Source: Halolactibacillus halophilus
GTDB lineage: Bacteria > Bacillota > Bacilli > Bacillales > Amphibacillaceae
Direction of reading: 5' to 3'
Length of the DNA stretch: 64,000 nt
Assembly: GCF_900115605.1 (NCBI RefSeq)
Contig: NZ_FOXC01000006.1
Span: 29,640-93,639 of the forward strand
The notes under the pieces are model-generated. The model was given only the letters and a program-made list of their open reading frames with translations, was not told where the DNA came from and made no database searches. Positions within the stretch are counted from its first letter, which is position 1. Each line of letters begins with the position of its first letter. Shown here piece after piece: positions 31,818-41,094 of the stretch. The translations under genes were made by a program, and so were the position numbers.

Positions 31818-32503
31818 TCTCTCACCTCTTTCTTTTTCATAAGCACACCAATAAAACTAGCCAGTAACGTCGCCAGAACGATGCGAATCCCAATTGATGT
31901 GACGGGCATTAAAACATAATTAAAAAACATTGCCAAGAGTGCAATCACACCGTATCGCCACTCTTTTTTCACTGAAGGTAACAACAACGCAATAAACATC
32001 GCATATAAGCTAATGCCAAAACTCTTACCTAATGTCTCAGGGATAAACGTGCCGATTACCCCACCAAGCAGTGACCCCATCACCCAAGCAACATATCCGG
32101 CAATATGTAATGTAAGATAAAAACTTACCGGTGTTTGTTTAGGTTTATTTAAGACACTCAACACGGAAAAAGATTCATCGGTCGTAAGCGATCCAAGGAA
32201 AACTTTTTCCTTTAGCGGATGTTGTCTTAACCGGTGACTCATTGATAGTGACATAATGAAATGCCGGAAATTAAGCACAAATGTCGCAAGGACCAACTCA
32301 ATATACGTCGCTTGTGCGAGCATCATATTTAGCACCATAAACTGACTTGCCCCGCCAAACACTAACGCACTCATCGATGTCAACTGAAATAAGCCAAGCC
32401 CTGCTTGATTAGCCAGCACACCATAGGCTAGCGCAATCGGTAAATAGCCAATCATAATCGGTGTCGCGGTTATTAAACCATCCACGACCGGCTGTTGTCT
32501 CAT
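31814..32503 (-). CDS. azlC: AzlC-family branched-chain amino acid exporter
   Basis: Larger membrane subunit, 229 aa with about six membrane segments. Family marks include IMIGYLPIALAYGVLANQAG (about 16-35), LVFGGASQFMVLNMM (about 47-61) and NFRHFIMSLSMSHRL (about 79-93). Forms the AzlCD efflux pair with the overlapping downstream gene. Its expression is often tied to amino-acid control, but no operator is obvious here. Confidence 0.88.
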   Translation of the reverse strand: MRQQPVVDGLITATPIMIGYLPIALAYGVLANQAGLGLFQLTSMSALVFGGASQFMVLNMMLAQATYIELVLATFVLNFRHFIMSLSMSHRLRQHPLKEKVFLGSLTTDESFSVLSVLNKPKQTPVSFYLTLHIAGYVAWVMGSLLGGVIGTFIPETLGKSFGISLYAMFIALLLPSVKKEWRYGVIALLAMFFNYVLMPVTSIGIRIVLATLLASFIGVLMKKKEVRE

Positions 32504-32545
32504 CTCTTTTCCCCCTCACATCGTTCTTTTTCTTTATAAAAAAAC

Positions 32546-32568
32546 AGCTAGCCACAAGTGGGCTAGCT
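32546..32568 (-). terminator. Terminator after map
   Basis: AGCTAGCC / GGCTAGCT stem followed by GTTTTTTT on the minus strand, just after the map stop codon. Confidence 0.85.
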
Positions 32569-32588
32569 AAGAGCTTATTTCCTGCGCA

Positions 32589-33347
32589 TTATTCGACATC
32601 ATCTTGTTCAGTCGTAATCAGTGGACCATCTTTAGTAATAATGATCGTGTGTTCATACTGCGCAGAACGCGAACCATCAATCGTTCGTGCCGTCCAACCG
32701 TTATCATCCATCTGCATCTGCCACTTGCCTTCGTTTAACATCGGTTCGATTGTAATCGCCATACCTTCTTTTAAACGCGTGCCCTTATTCGGTAAGCCGT
32801 AATGAGGGATATGGGGTTCTTCGTGAATCGTTGGACCAATACCGTGTCCAGTGAAGTCACGCACGACACTCAAACCTTCTTGTTCAGCATACTTTTGAAT
32901 CGCATGGCCAATGTCACCAATTCGGTTACCGACTTGGGCTTGTTCAATCCCTAAGTAGAGTGATTTTTTCGTTACATCAAGTAACTTTTGAGTTTTTTCA
33001 TCTGCTTCCCCGATTACATACGTCCAGGCTGAGTCCGCTAGACCACCTTTATATTTCACAACCATATCAATGGTGACAATATCACCTTGAGTTAAAACCT
33101 CTTCACGTGGGAACCCGTGACAAATTTCATCATTAATCGACGCACAGGTTGCGTATTCATAGCCTTGGTAGCCTTTTTGTTCCGCTGTTGCGCCGTGGTC
33201 GGCTAAATACTTCTCAACAAACCGGTCAACTTCCATTGATGTTACGCCTGGTTTCATCATTTTCTCAATCTCTTTATGCAACTTGGCTAAGAGTTTCCCA
33301 GCTTCAGTCATCATCTCAATTTCTCGTTTACTTTTACGTTGAATCAT
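32589..33347 (-). CDS. map: Methionine aminopeptidase, type I
   Basis: Removes N-terminal Met from nascent proteins. The 252-aa enzyme has the five metal ligands: Asp in VTIDMVVKYKGGLADSAWT (about 100-118), His in DFTGHGIGPTIHEEP (about 165-180), and Glu residues in ITIEPMLNEG and AQYEHTIII. The longer form resembles the second Bacillus paralogue (MapB/YflG), not the one in the ribosomal operon. Monocistronic. Confidence 0.92.
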   Translation of the reverse strand: MIQRKSKREIEMMTEAGKLLAKLHKEIEKMMKPGVTSMEVDRFVEKYLADHGATAEQKGYQGYEYATCASINDEICHGFPREEVLTQGDIVTIDMVVKYKGGLADSAWTYVIGEADEKTQKLLDVTKKSLYLGIEQAQVGNRIGDIGHAIQKYAEQEGLSVVRDFTGHGIGPTIHEEPHIPHYGLPNKGTRLKEGMAITIEPMLNEGKWQMQMDDNGWTARTIDGSRSAQYEHTIIITKDGPLITTEQDDVE

Positions 33348-33580
33348 TCGCTTATTCCCCTTTCTTCCTTACATACTATAACATATTTCCCCTTAGAATG
33401 GGGCACAAAAAACATCCAAGAAAGTAGAACGAACACATATCTCCGCTCTTGCCCCCACTTCTTGTTTATCTTTTTGCCTATTTTTTTATCTGTTCGTTTT
33501 AATAACTTTGCCCCATATAAACCGGTTATCACGTGTTTAATAAGTAACATCTCTCGTCTGTTTACTTGCATGCCCTATCA

Positions 33581-33623
33581 GTTGAACTCCCTAACATTCT
33601 CACGAATAATTGATGGAGATGAC
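33581..33623 (+). repeat. Dispersed palindromic repeat, copy 1 (degenerate)
   Basis: Contains TAACATTCTCACGAAT (33592-33607), shared with the two other copies at 47.1 and 53.1 kb. The right hairpin arm has changed (GAATAAT instead of GAATGTT), so this copy is decayed. It lies between map and the SDR gene. The surrounding ~300 bp between the genes shows no other convincing content. Confidence 0.5.
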
Positions 33624-33650
33624 TGATTTCAGCCGAGAAAAGTGACTCAT

Positions 33651-34409
33651 TTAGACAAAGTCATGAATACGGTAGTAATGACCATTGATCAATGTCTCCT
33701 CATCCATTAACAAGTCAACTAACACGTTCCCTACCGTTTCTGGGCTTCTAAGAGCCGCTTCTTCTTTATACGCCTTAAACTTTTCGATATCTTTAAATTG
33801 CGCTTTTGACATTTTTCTAATATCTTTCTGCATTGAAGTATCCATAATACTAGGATCAAAGAGAATCACTTTATGTGGTTGTTCTAATTCATCAACTTCT
33901 AAAGCAACGGTTTCAGTATAGCGGTTTAACGCCGCTTTTGTTGCCCCGTATAAACTCCAACCATAAGTTGAACGCTCGGCGGCACCTGATGAAATATTAG
34001 CTAAAAACACGGTTGTGTGATGCTTTTTTGCATCATGTAGAATTCGTGATGTCGTAAACATGGGGGCTGTGACATTTAGATTGACATGTTTCTCAATCGC
34101 TTCGCGCCTGTGATTACTGCTGACATCAATTGGATTCACAGTAGCAGCATTGTTAATCAGATACACTTTGTCAGTATCCTTTTTAAAGACCAAAGTTTTG
34201 ATTTGATCACACGTATCTTCTAATTCATCAACGGCCGATAAATCACAGCTATACGAATAATAAGTAGCCTTTGTTGATTCACTGTATGTTTCTAGCTGTT
34301 TGTTGATTGACCGGCTAATACCAACAACACAAATACCCTCATCCAAAAAGCGGCGCGCGATTTGCTCACCTAAACCTTTTGAAGCCCCGGTTATAATCGC
34401 ATAATTCAT
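33651..34409 (-). CDS. Short-chain dehydrogenase, benzil-reductase (YueD) type
   Basis: The 252-aa Rossmann protein has the cofactor motif TGASKGLGEQIAR (about 7-19), NNAATV (about 86-91), catalytic Ser in NISSGAAERS and the YxxxK pair YGATK (about 155-159). It looks like the B. subtilis YueD family, which reduces benzil to (S)-benzoin with NADPH; the physiological substrate is unknown. Single gene. Confidence 0.8.
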   Translation of the reverse strand: MNYAIITGASKGLGEQIARRFLDEGICVVGISRSINKQLETYSESTKATYYSYSCDLSAVDELEDTCDQIKTLVFKKDTDKVYLINNAATVNPIDVSSNHRREAIEKHVNLNVTAPMFTTSRILHDAKKHHTTVFLANISSGAAERSTYGWSLYGATKAALNRYTETVALEVDELEQPHKVILFDPSIMDTSMQKDIRKMSKAQFKDIEKFKAYKEEAALRSPETVGNVLVDLLMDEETLINGHYYRIHDFV

Positions 34410-34685
34410 TTAGGTTCCTCCTCGAAATTGTTATGTCTACGGACTTTTTGATTCATACACTTAATTATAGCGCAAACTAATAGGATTTAAAACGATGAAC
34501 CTGATTCTGTCAGATCATATTTACCAGGCGGAGAGGTCAACAGTAACACAAATCGTTCATTAGATGTTTAAAACGGATATCTGACTTGCTTTTTATCAGA
34601 ATTATCTCACTTTTCATACAAAGTACTTGATAAATAGGCGGGTTGTGGCGTAAAGTATAGAGTATATCCAAAGGGGGAAGCAAAT

Positions 34686-35828
34686 ATGTCTCAATCATTT
34701 AACACTAAGACAGTTCATTTTAAATCAGAGCAACATCGTCCAAATAACAGCAAGGTAACACCGATTTATCAAACAAGTGCCTTTTCATTTAAAGACTTAG
34801 ATGATGTGGAAGCATTTTATAACGGGGAGAAAGATTATTTATATTCACGGGTCGGTAACCCTAACCCAGATGAATTAGCCCACGTTGTGAGTAACCTTGA
34901 AAATGCGCCGGCTGGCGTCAGTGCTGCCTCAGGTCTTGCGGCAATCCTGGTTGGGGTTTTATCTGTTTGTCAAGCGGGCGATCATATTTTAGCATCAACT
35001 GATATTTACGGCGGGACGTATGAGTTATTTGAAACCGAATTAACGTCATTCGGGATTGAATTATCATTCGTTGACTTTAAAGACTTAAACGCGGTTGAAC
35101 AAGCCGTTAGACCAAATACAAAGTTAGTCTACACTGAATCCATCACCAATCCCCTACTTTACGTTGAGGACTTAACGGCAATCGTTGCCTTTAGTAACAA
35201 ACATAGCTTAAAAACGATGGTTGATAATACCTTTGCGACACCGTATCTGATCACACCTTACGACCAAGGCGTGAACTTAGTTGTACATAGCGCGACGAAA
35301 TATTTAGGTGGCCATAGTGACGTCACCGCTGGAGTTCTGGTTGGTGATAAAGATTTAATCCAAAGAGCACGCTCAAAAGCCATTCACTTAGGACCGACAC
35401 TTGCGCCAATGGAGGCTTGGCTTACTGTTCGCGGCGTTAAGACACTCGCCTTACGTATGGAAAAACAAGTATCAAATGCCGAAAAGTTAGCGCGTACACT
35501 TCTTGAAAATCCAGATGTCAAAACCGTCTATTATCCTAAAAATGCAAGTCCGAACGGAAACGGCGCAATTGTCTCCATTGACTTAAATGACACGATTGAC
35601 GTTAAAACGTTCTTTCAATCTCTTGGATTTGTAAAGATAATTCCAACTCTTGCCGGTGTCGAAACAACCGTGTCTTATCCAAAAACAACCTCACACCGCG
35701 CACTCTCAGAAGAAGTTCGACAGTCACTTGGGATTACAACCGGGTTAGTGAGAATTTCTGTTGGGATTGAAGACATAAAAGATATTATTCAAGCATTTGA
35801 ACAGGCTTTAACTAACAGCCGAAAATAA
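34686..35828 (+). CDS. Cys/Met-metabolism PLP-dependent enzyme (cystathionine gamma-synthase / gamma-lyase type)
   Basis: The 380-aa protein belongs to the trans-sulfuration family: SRVGNPNPDELAHVV with the phosphate-binding region ASGLAAILV (about 83-91), DIYGGTYELFE, NTFATPYL, and PLP lysine in HSATKYLGGHSD (about 205). Substrate cannot be fixed between cystathionine synthase, gamma-lyase and O-acetylhomoserine sulfhydrylase. It stands alone; a plausible promoter is TTGATA-N18-TAAAGT about 34630-34660. I see no SAM riboswitch or T-box in the preceding 270 bp. Confidence 0.85.
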   Translation: MSQSFNTKTVHFKSEQHRPNNSKVTPIYQTSAFSFKDLDDVEAFYNGEKDYLYSRVGNPNPDELAHVVSNLENAPAGVSAASGLAAILVGVLSVCQAGDHILASTDIYGGTYELFETELTSFGIELSFVDFKDLNAVEQAVRPNTKLVYTESITNPLLYVEDLTAIVAFSNKHSLKTMVDNTFATPYLITPYDQGVNLVVHSATKYLGGHSDVTAGVLVGDKDLIQRARSKAIHLGPTLAPMEAWLTVRGVKTLALRMEKQVSNAEKLARTLLENPDVKTVYYPKNASPNGNGAIVSIDLNDTIDVKTFFQSLGFVKIIPTLAGVETTVSYPKTTSHRALSEEVRQSLGITTGLVRISVGIEDIKDIIQAFEQALTNSRK

Positions 35829-35846
35829 CCCCTTAGACACCGTTAA

Positions 35847-35882
35847 AAAGCCTACTTTCTAGTTAACTAGAGAGTAGGCTTT
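35847..35882 (+). terminator. Terminator after the PLP enzyme gene
   Basis: Stem AAAGCCTACTTTCTAG / CTAGAGAGTAGGCTTT with one mismatch; bidirectional, also serving the convergent surface-protein gene. Confidence 0.88.
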
Positions 35883-35908
35883 ATTCATCGTTTAGTACGT
35901 GTTGAACA

Positions 35909-38900
35909 TTAGTTTTTTAAGTGTTTCTTTTTCTTACGAGAAATGAAATACAATAAGCTACTTGATACAATCAGTAGTAAACCGAAGGCCATCAAACTAT
36001 ACATTAACGTTGCCGTGTTTGGTAACGTGCTATTTGTATTATTTGTTGACTCGTTAAACGCATCATTGGTGCCTGCGACAGAACCAGTGCTATTAGAGGC
36101 ATTGTTATTTGCTGAGTTACCTGCATTGTTATTGGTACCCGCATTCGTTGAGTTGTCATTGCTTGATGAATCACCGCTTGAGTCATCTGTTTGATTTTCA
36201 TCACTGTCAGTCGATTCATCAGACTCCTCAGTAGACGTGTTATCATCAGCTGATGCATCATTATCAGTTGACGAGTCGTCGTCATTATTACTATCATCAG
36301 TTGTTGCATCATCACCATCAGGTGCGTCATCTGTTTGATCTTCTTCATCTTCATTTAGAATGACATCACCTGGTACTATAACCTCTGCAATTGCATAATA
36401 GCTAAAGGTGTCCGTTTCAATGACGACTTCTCCTCGTGTTTCGTTATATGAACTGATCGGATTAATCGATATCTCTTTATCTTCGCTTAAGCGAATAAAT
36501 TTTAATCGGTCTGGATTATCAATTTCATTTGGATTTACTTCAAATGTCATCATCACTTTTTCCGGGAACTTTGCGCGGTAGTATTGACTACCGTTTAAAA
36601 TATTTACGTGATAGATTTGAGACTTCAAATCAAATTCATTGAACCCAGCTTGATTTGATGCTTCTTCAACCGTAAAGTTAAACCTTTTATTTTCAAAGAA
36701 ATCATCTGTAAGTAAAGCATTTGGAAACTCTACTTCTAATTTTCCATCATCATGCGTCGTTGTAAGTGTTTCATCCCCAGTTAACTGATCAAGAACATCA
36801 TCACTGACATACACATTGTTTATACCATCGGTATATAGATTTTTATTACCCGCTTGATACTTAGACAAGTTAATATCTTCAATAACAACCGCATTTGTTG
36901 GATAATCATACTCATCTTGGTCATCATCTACATTCTCATCTTCATCATCTGCGTCGTTGTTTGTGTCATCATCTGTGTCATCGTCTGAATCATCATCAGT
37001 ATTATCATTTGGTTCTTCGACAATCTCTTCAATAATGACGTACTTGCCTGTTTGTTTTGGTTCAATCAACACCGTGCCAGTTGATTGTATATAATCACTT
37101 ATTTCTTTTACGTAGATATCTCCGTTGCGACCGATGGTGGCATACTTTAGTCCTTCCGGATTATTAATCCGATTTGTATCGACATCAAGTTCCATCGTCA
37201 CCTTTGATAGGGTTGGAAATTCGGATAGATAAAGTGATTCAGAGTTACTTAACCTAAAATCATAGGCGTTACTCCTTAAGCTAAAACCACTAAAATCACT
37301 TGTATCTGTAAGTGGTGTGACGCCGTAATTAAATTGATCACCATAGAAATGTTGGTTAGTGAGAATATCTTTAGGTATTCTTACAGTTATACCATCATGT
37401 TCTGCTTTAAAGTCGTCATCTGATTGAAGTTGACGCAACACTTCATCCATAATAATGACATAATTTTTATTGTACGTATAAAGATCACCATTACTCACTT
37501 GGTACGTGTCAACATTATCATTATTAATCACCAAGTAATCTGATGGATCAGGCTCTACTGGTGTTACTGGATTATCTGGATCCGTTGGATCATCTGGATT
37601 TTCATTCGGATCTTCAGGTTCTTCTGGGTCGACTGGCTCTTCTTTAACAAACCCATCCTCCCCGTTAATAGCAGTAACATCTTCGCTCTTTGCTTTTACA
37701 AACATGTATTCACCTGGGTGATGGATTTCTGCCTTAATCTCCGTGTCAGTCTCGTTATAATAATAGACGTTTTGATAATTTTCCTTTACATCATTTTCAT
37801 TATAGCGATATTTACGGAATAGATAGAGCTCTTCATCTTCATCTAATAAATCGTTAATGGGTTTTTCTAACGTGATTGAATACGTTAAGGTATCCTCATA
37901 TGTTGTCAGTATTTCCTTTTGTGCCGGATCATCTGGATCTTGATATAAAATATCAACATTTAACGCTTGACCTAAAGAATCTGCCACCGCAGATGGATCA
38001 TAGCTGTCATAAGACGTTGCATCAAAGTTAATATGTCGACCTAATTCATCATCCAACACTACACCTGGAACTGATAATGTCGCATTGTTTTCAGAGAACA
38101 ATAACGGATCTTTTGATTTTTCCAATCGAGATTCTTTATTCAATAAATCGTTAATCACTTCTTGTGAATCAAATAAAACGGGTGAGAGTTGATTGACTTC
38201 CACTTGATTCATGTCTTTATAATATTTATCATAGATTTTTTTAGTGAAGTGATCAAATCGTGAAACAGGTTCATCGTTATTTACAAATAAGAACGTCACA
38301 TCATTTTTTTCTGTCTCAAAATAAATCGCACCATCACTATCTTTATAATTTAATTCCGTCTCGAAATCTTCGATATATTGTGTATTTTCACCGTCACCAA
38401 CTTTATAAACCAATGTCGGCGTTATTCCTAATTCAGCATCCAATACTGTTTTTAATTTGCTAATGCCAACACTGTTTGGCGCTGGTTCTGTGTCATCATA
38501 AGCGTAATACATATCCGCAAAATAATTTAACCCAGGAGATAATTGTTCAACAGCTACGCCGTTTATTATTTCAATTTCTTCATCATTACCTAAATAAGGT
38601 TCTGTCTCTTTATACGTTAAGAGCAGCGAGTAATCCGGTGAGACAAAATCTGGTGAGAATGATGCGATAAGCTTATCGGTACCTGCTTCTTTTTCCTTCA
38701 CTCTAAACTGAAACTGCGTGTCATTATTAAAGGCTTTATTATCAAATACATAATGTGGAATACCAAAACCATGATAATCATTATAGACATAATCAGTCAC
38801 CGTATCAGCATATACAGCATCCATCGCTGTTTCACCGTTATCAACTTCTTTTGTCACTGAGACTATATTTTTACTTGAATCTAAATAGCCATCAAATTCG

Positions 38901-39067
38901 ATATTATCACTCGTAAGATAAACGGCTTCTCTCACTGATAAAGCCTCTTCAAATTCGCTATGCCGCTCACCAAGACTTTCCTCTGCTTTAAAAATGAATG
39001 GCGATAAAAAGGGTAACAATATGCTAATCGTTAAAATGCCACTAATCAATGCTAATTTTTGTTTCAT
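35909..39067 (-). CDS. Large cell-wall-anchored surface protein with LPNTA sorting signal
   Basis: The 1052-aa secreted protein has a signal peptide (about 1-28), then a ~450-residue region, two related domains of ~170 aa (about 508-680 and 724-895) that share IxxxNxxxY..GNxxLYT, ITxRIPKDILT/LEVEFPNALLT and a closing G(K)YxIIxE strand, each followed by an Asp/Glu/Thr-rich linker, an acidic D/N/T/S stalk (about 896-1000), and at the end LPNTA (1015-1019), a hydrophobic segment and RKKKK. LPNTA is the kind of signal used by class D-like sortases (B. anthracis SrtC substrates). No sortase gene is nearby. The strongly acidic composition fits a salt-adapted surface. Function unknown. Confidence 0.85.
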   Translation of the reverse strand: MKQKLALISGILTISILLPFLSPFIFKAEESLGERHSEFEEALSVREAVYLTSDNIEFDGYLDSSKNIVSVTKEVDNGETAMDAVYADTVTDYVYNDYHGFGIPHYVFDNKAFNNDTQFQFRVKEKEAGTDKLIASFSPDFVSPDYSLLLTYKETEPYLGNDEEIEIINGVAVEQLSPGLNYFADMYYAYDDTEPAPNSVGISKLKTVLDAELGITPTLVYKVGDGENTQYIEDFETELNYKDSDGAIYFETEKNDVTFLFVNNDEPVSRFDHFTKKIYDKYYKDMNQVEVNQLSPVLFDSQEVINDLLNKESRLEKSKDPLLFSENNATLSVPGVVLDDELGRHINFDATSYDSYDPSAVADSLGQALNVDILYQDPDDPAQKEILTTYEDTLTYSITLEKPINDLLDEDEELYLFRKYRYNENDVKENYQNVYYYNETDTEIKAEIHHPGEYMFVKAKSEDVTAINGEDGFVKEEPVDPEEPEDPNENPDDPTDPDNPVTPVEPDPSDYLVINNDNVDTYQVSNGDLYTYNKNYVIIMDEVLRQLQSDDDFKAEHDGITVRIPKDILTNQHFYGDQFNYGVTPLTDTSDFSGFSLRSNAYDFRLSNSESLYLSEFPTLSKVTMELDVDTNRINNPEGLKYATIGRNGDIYVKEISDYIQSTGTVLIEPKQTGKYVIIEEIVEEPNDNTDDDSDDDTDDDTNNDADDEDENVDDDQDEYDYPTNAVVIEDINLSKYQAGNKNLYTDGINNVYVSDDVLDQLTGDETLTTTHDDGKLEVEFPNALLTDDFFENKRFNFTVEEASNQAGFNEFDLKSQIYHVNILNGSQYYRAKFPEKVMMTFEVNPNEIDNPDRLKFIRLSEDKEISINPISSYNETRGEVVIETDTFSYYAIAEVIVPGDVILNEDEEDQTDDAPDGDDATTDDSNNDDDSSTDNDASADDNTSTEESDESTDSDENQTDDSSGDSSSNDNSTNAGTNNNAGNSANNNASNSTGSVAGTNDAFNESTNNTNSTLPNTATLMYSLMAFGLLLIVSSSLLYFISRKKKKHLKN

Positions 39068-39311
39068 AAACTAACCTCCAAAGTCTCTTTAATAAAACCT
39101 GTATTTTATATGTATTAAACTAGGCTCTTTTGAAATCTTTATAGAATTTAAAAGTAGCTAGCTTCTTAACCGAAATAATAGACAACTTATCATAATATAA
39201 CGCATAAAAACCAACATAAATGACAACAAATGACGTCACTACATTAACGTATGCTTTCTATATTATATCGGTAAAACATAAAAAATTTAAAGAGAAATAA
39301 AGAAAATAAAA
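39068..39311. other. Intergenic region without a recognisable gene
   Basis: AT-rich upstream region of the surface-protein gene. It presumably holds that gene's minus-strand promoter, but I see no convincing coding or RNA feature. Confidence 0.5.
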
Positions 39312-39350
39312 AATATGACGTAAGACACAACCAAATGCCTACGTCATATT
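39312..39350 (-). terminator. Terminator after the zinc-binding lipoprotein gene
   Basis: AATATGACGTA / TACGTCATATT stem with a T-rich tail (TTTTTTATTTTC) on the minus strand. Confidence 0.8.
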
Positions 39351-39366
39351 CATTATTTACTATATT

Positions 39367-40542
39367 TTATTCATTTGATAAAACATCTTTAAGCACGTCT
39401 AAATTGCGCTCCATTAAACTAAAGTAATCCTCATCTGCTTCAATATCTTCTGTGCGTAAAGTCGATAAGTTGTGCAGTTCTTTTGTTTCTAGACCTGCTT
39501 CGTCTCTAATCACTTCTGATACCTTAGATGAGATGTTTTGTTCAAATAAAATCGTATCAATCGCCCGGTCTTCAACTAAATCAATCAATTGAATCAGTTG
39601 TTGTTGTGACGGCTCATTTGATGGTGACAAACCGGTGACTGCTAACTGTTCAATCCCGTAATCACGCGCCCAGTAATTATACGCCGCATGTGTGACTAAA
39701 ATTGTTTTATTTGGCACTTCATCAAGCACTTCTTTAAATGAAGCATCTAAAGCTGTTAACTCTTCAACAAGTGTGTCATAGTTCGCTCTAAAATAACTTT
39801 CTTGTTCTGGCATTAAGCGAATTAATTCCTCTAGAATATTCTCACTTAATTCCATTGATAGCTGCGGACTTAACCATACGTGCGTATCATAATCACTTCC
39901 GTGGTCATGGTCATCTGCCTCGTGTTCGTGATCATCTGCTTCGTGATCGTCTGCTTCATGGTCATGATCATCTGCTTCATGGTCATGATCGTCTGCCTCG
40001 TGATCGTGATCGTCTGCCTCGTGATCGTGATCGTCTGCTTCATGGTCATGATCATCTGCTTCGTGATCGTGATCATCTGCTTCGTGATCGTGATCATCTA
40101 TCTCGTGAGTATGCGTATCTTCCTCATGATCCGTTTCTGTATGACTATGATCGTGTAAGTAGGTAATCATATCAAGACCGGTTGACGCTTCAAGAAAAGC
40201 GACTTCTTCATCTGATAATGCTTCTTCTATTGAGACGGCATAACTTTCTGCTTGAGCTTCATTATAAATAAATAAATCAGCCTCAGCAACGCCAATCATC
40301 TCTTTCGATGTCGGTTCATATGAATGGGCATCACTACCTGACGGTAAGATAGACGTTGCCTTAACATAATCTCCACCAATCTCACCAGCAAAAAATTGTA
40401 ACGGATAAATCGTTGTCATAACATTGAGTTGTTCGGTGTTTTCTTCTGATGTGCCTTCATCTACTTCTGTCTCGTTTGTTTCACCGCAAGCTGATAAAGT
40501 AAATATCATAGCCGCTATAAATAATAAGATGTATTTTTTCAT
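39367..40542 (-). CDS. Zinc-type metal-binding lipoprotein (ZnuA/AdcA family) with long His repeat
   Basis: Substrate-binding protein of a zinc ABC importer. Lipoprotein signal with SAC (Cys about 19); ZnuA fold with TTIYPLQFFAGEIGGDY, the ligand His in GSDAHSYEPTS (about 72), THVWLSPQLS (about 217), VTHAAYNYWARDYG and the C-terminal ILFEQNISSK. Between the first and second lobes lies a His/Asp stretch (about 130-215) with DDHDHEA repeated seven times plus variants. Such His loops are known for zinc-specific members. No permease or ATPase gene is nearby, so the transporter partners lie elsewhere. Two Zur-like boxes are upstream. Confidence 0.9.
   Translation of the reverse strand: MKKYILLFIAAMIFTLSACGETNETEVDEGTSEENTEQLNVMTTIYPLQFFAGEIGGDYVKATSILPSGSDAHSYEPTSKEMIGVAEADLFIYNEAQAESYAVSIEEALSDEEVAFLEASTGLDMITYLHDHSHTETDHEEDTHTHEIDDHDHEADDHDHEADDHDHEADDHDHEADDHDHEADDHDHEADDHDHEADDHEADDHEHEADDHDHGSDYDTHVWLSPQLSMELSENILEELIRLMPEQESYFRANYDTLVEELTALDASFKEVLDEVPNKTILVTHAAYNYWARDYGIEQLAVTGLSPSNEPSQQQLIQLIDLVEDRAIDTILFEQNISSKVSEVIRDEAGLETKELHNLSTLRTEDIEADEDYFSLMERNLDVLKDVLSNE
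39911..40097 (-). repeat. 21-bp in-frame tandem repeat coding for DDHDHEA
   Basis: Seven full 21-bp units, one further 21-bp variant (DDHEHEA) and one 15-bp unit (DDHEA). Third codon positions vary between units (GAT/GAC, CAT/CAC, GCA/GCG) while the peptide is unchanged, indicating selection on the protein. Confidence 0.9.
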
Positions 40543-40582
40543 TTATTTTCCCCCTAGAATGTTTATTACGGAAACAAGTATA

Positions 40583-40620
40583 TCGTAATCGTTTCGGTTT
40601 GTAAACAGTAATGGTTACGC
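40583..40620 (-). promoter_or_regulatory. Two Zur-box-like sites upstream of the zinc-binding lipoprotein gene
   Basis: TCGTAATCGTTTCGG (40583-40597) and CAGTAATGGTTACGC (40606-40620), 23 bp apart, each resemble the Bacillus Zur box TCGTAATNATTACGA with mismatches in one arm. They are 40-80 bp before the start codon. Zur repression in zinc plenty is the expected role. Confidence 0.5.
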
Positions 40621-40776
40621 TTTGAAAAAAGAATCGTTTCATGAGATAATTTTTATTTTCTCCTTAAGTTTTTTTCTGAATGTCTCTATTACTAACTTCA
40701 AGTCGCGTATTCATAGTTATGCTTGAATACTCTCGCTAAAGAATTAAAGAAAATATTAAGAAAGAAGTCAAAAAAA

Positions 40777-40796
40777 ATAACACCAAAAGGTGTTAT
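40777..40796 (-). terminator. Terminator after cstR
   Basis: ATAACACC / GGTGTTAT stem with AAAA-type loop and eight T's on the minus strand. Confidence 0.88.
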
Positions 40797-40802
40797 CTAG
40801 GG

Positions 40803-41066
40803 TCATCTACTTTTTACTAATAATTGAACAGCTTCGTCAACCAGCTTTTTCGGGTCTTCCTCGCCTGATTTTTCTGCATCGATAACACAATTAACTAAAT
40901 TTGAGCTCACGACGACACCCATAGTACGATCTATAGCGGTACGAATGGCTGACATTTGGGTGACGACATCTTTACATTCTTTACCTTCTTCCATCATCTT
41001 AAGGACACCGCGTACTTGACCTTCAATTCGTTTCATTCGATTAACTGCTTTTGGTGAGTAGTCCAT
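40803..41066 (-). CDS. cstR: CsoR-family regulator, CstR type (persulfide sensor)
   Basis: The 87-aa all-helical regulator has Cys31 and Cys60 exactly as in S. aureus CstR, but Asn56 where copper-sensing CsoR has its His ligand. This pattern indicates sensing of reactive sulfur by Cys31-Cys60 cross-links, not copper. The basic segment NRMKRIEGQVRGVLKM (about 9-24) is the DNA-binding face. It follows a rhodanese-like gene by 28 bp on the same strand, with one promoter upstream of both. Confidence 0.88.
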   Translation of the reverse strand: MDYSPKAVNRMKRIEGQVRGVLKMMEEGKECKDVVTQMSAIRTAIDRTMGVVVSSNLVNCVIDAEKSGEEDPKKLVDEAVQLLVKSR

Positions 41067-41094
41067 TTAAATCCTCCGTTCTGATTTAACACTT

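Noticed and set aside
33344..33571. Minus-strand 75-codon ORF between map and the SDR gene
   Set aside because: It overlaps the map start region, has no ribosome site and an unlikely composition.
34410..34685. SAM riboswitch or T-box before the PLP enzyme gene
   Set aside because: No conserved S-box or T-box elements are present in the region.
39855..40166. Several ORFs and a possible CRISPR-like array in the repeat tract
   Set aside because: The units are 21-bp tandem copies with no spacers, in frame with the His-rich lipoprotein; the other frames are shadows.
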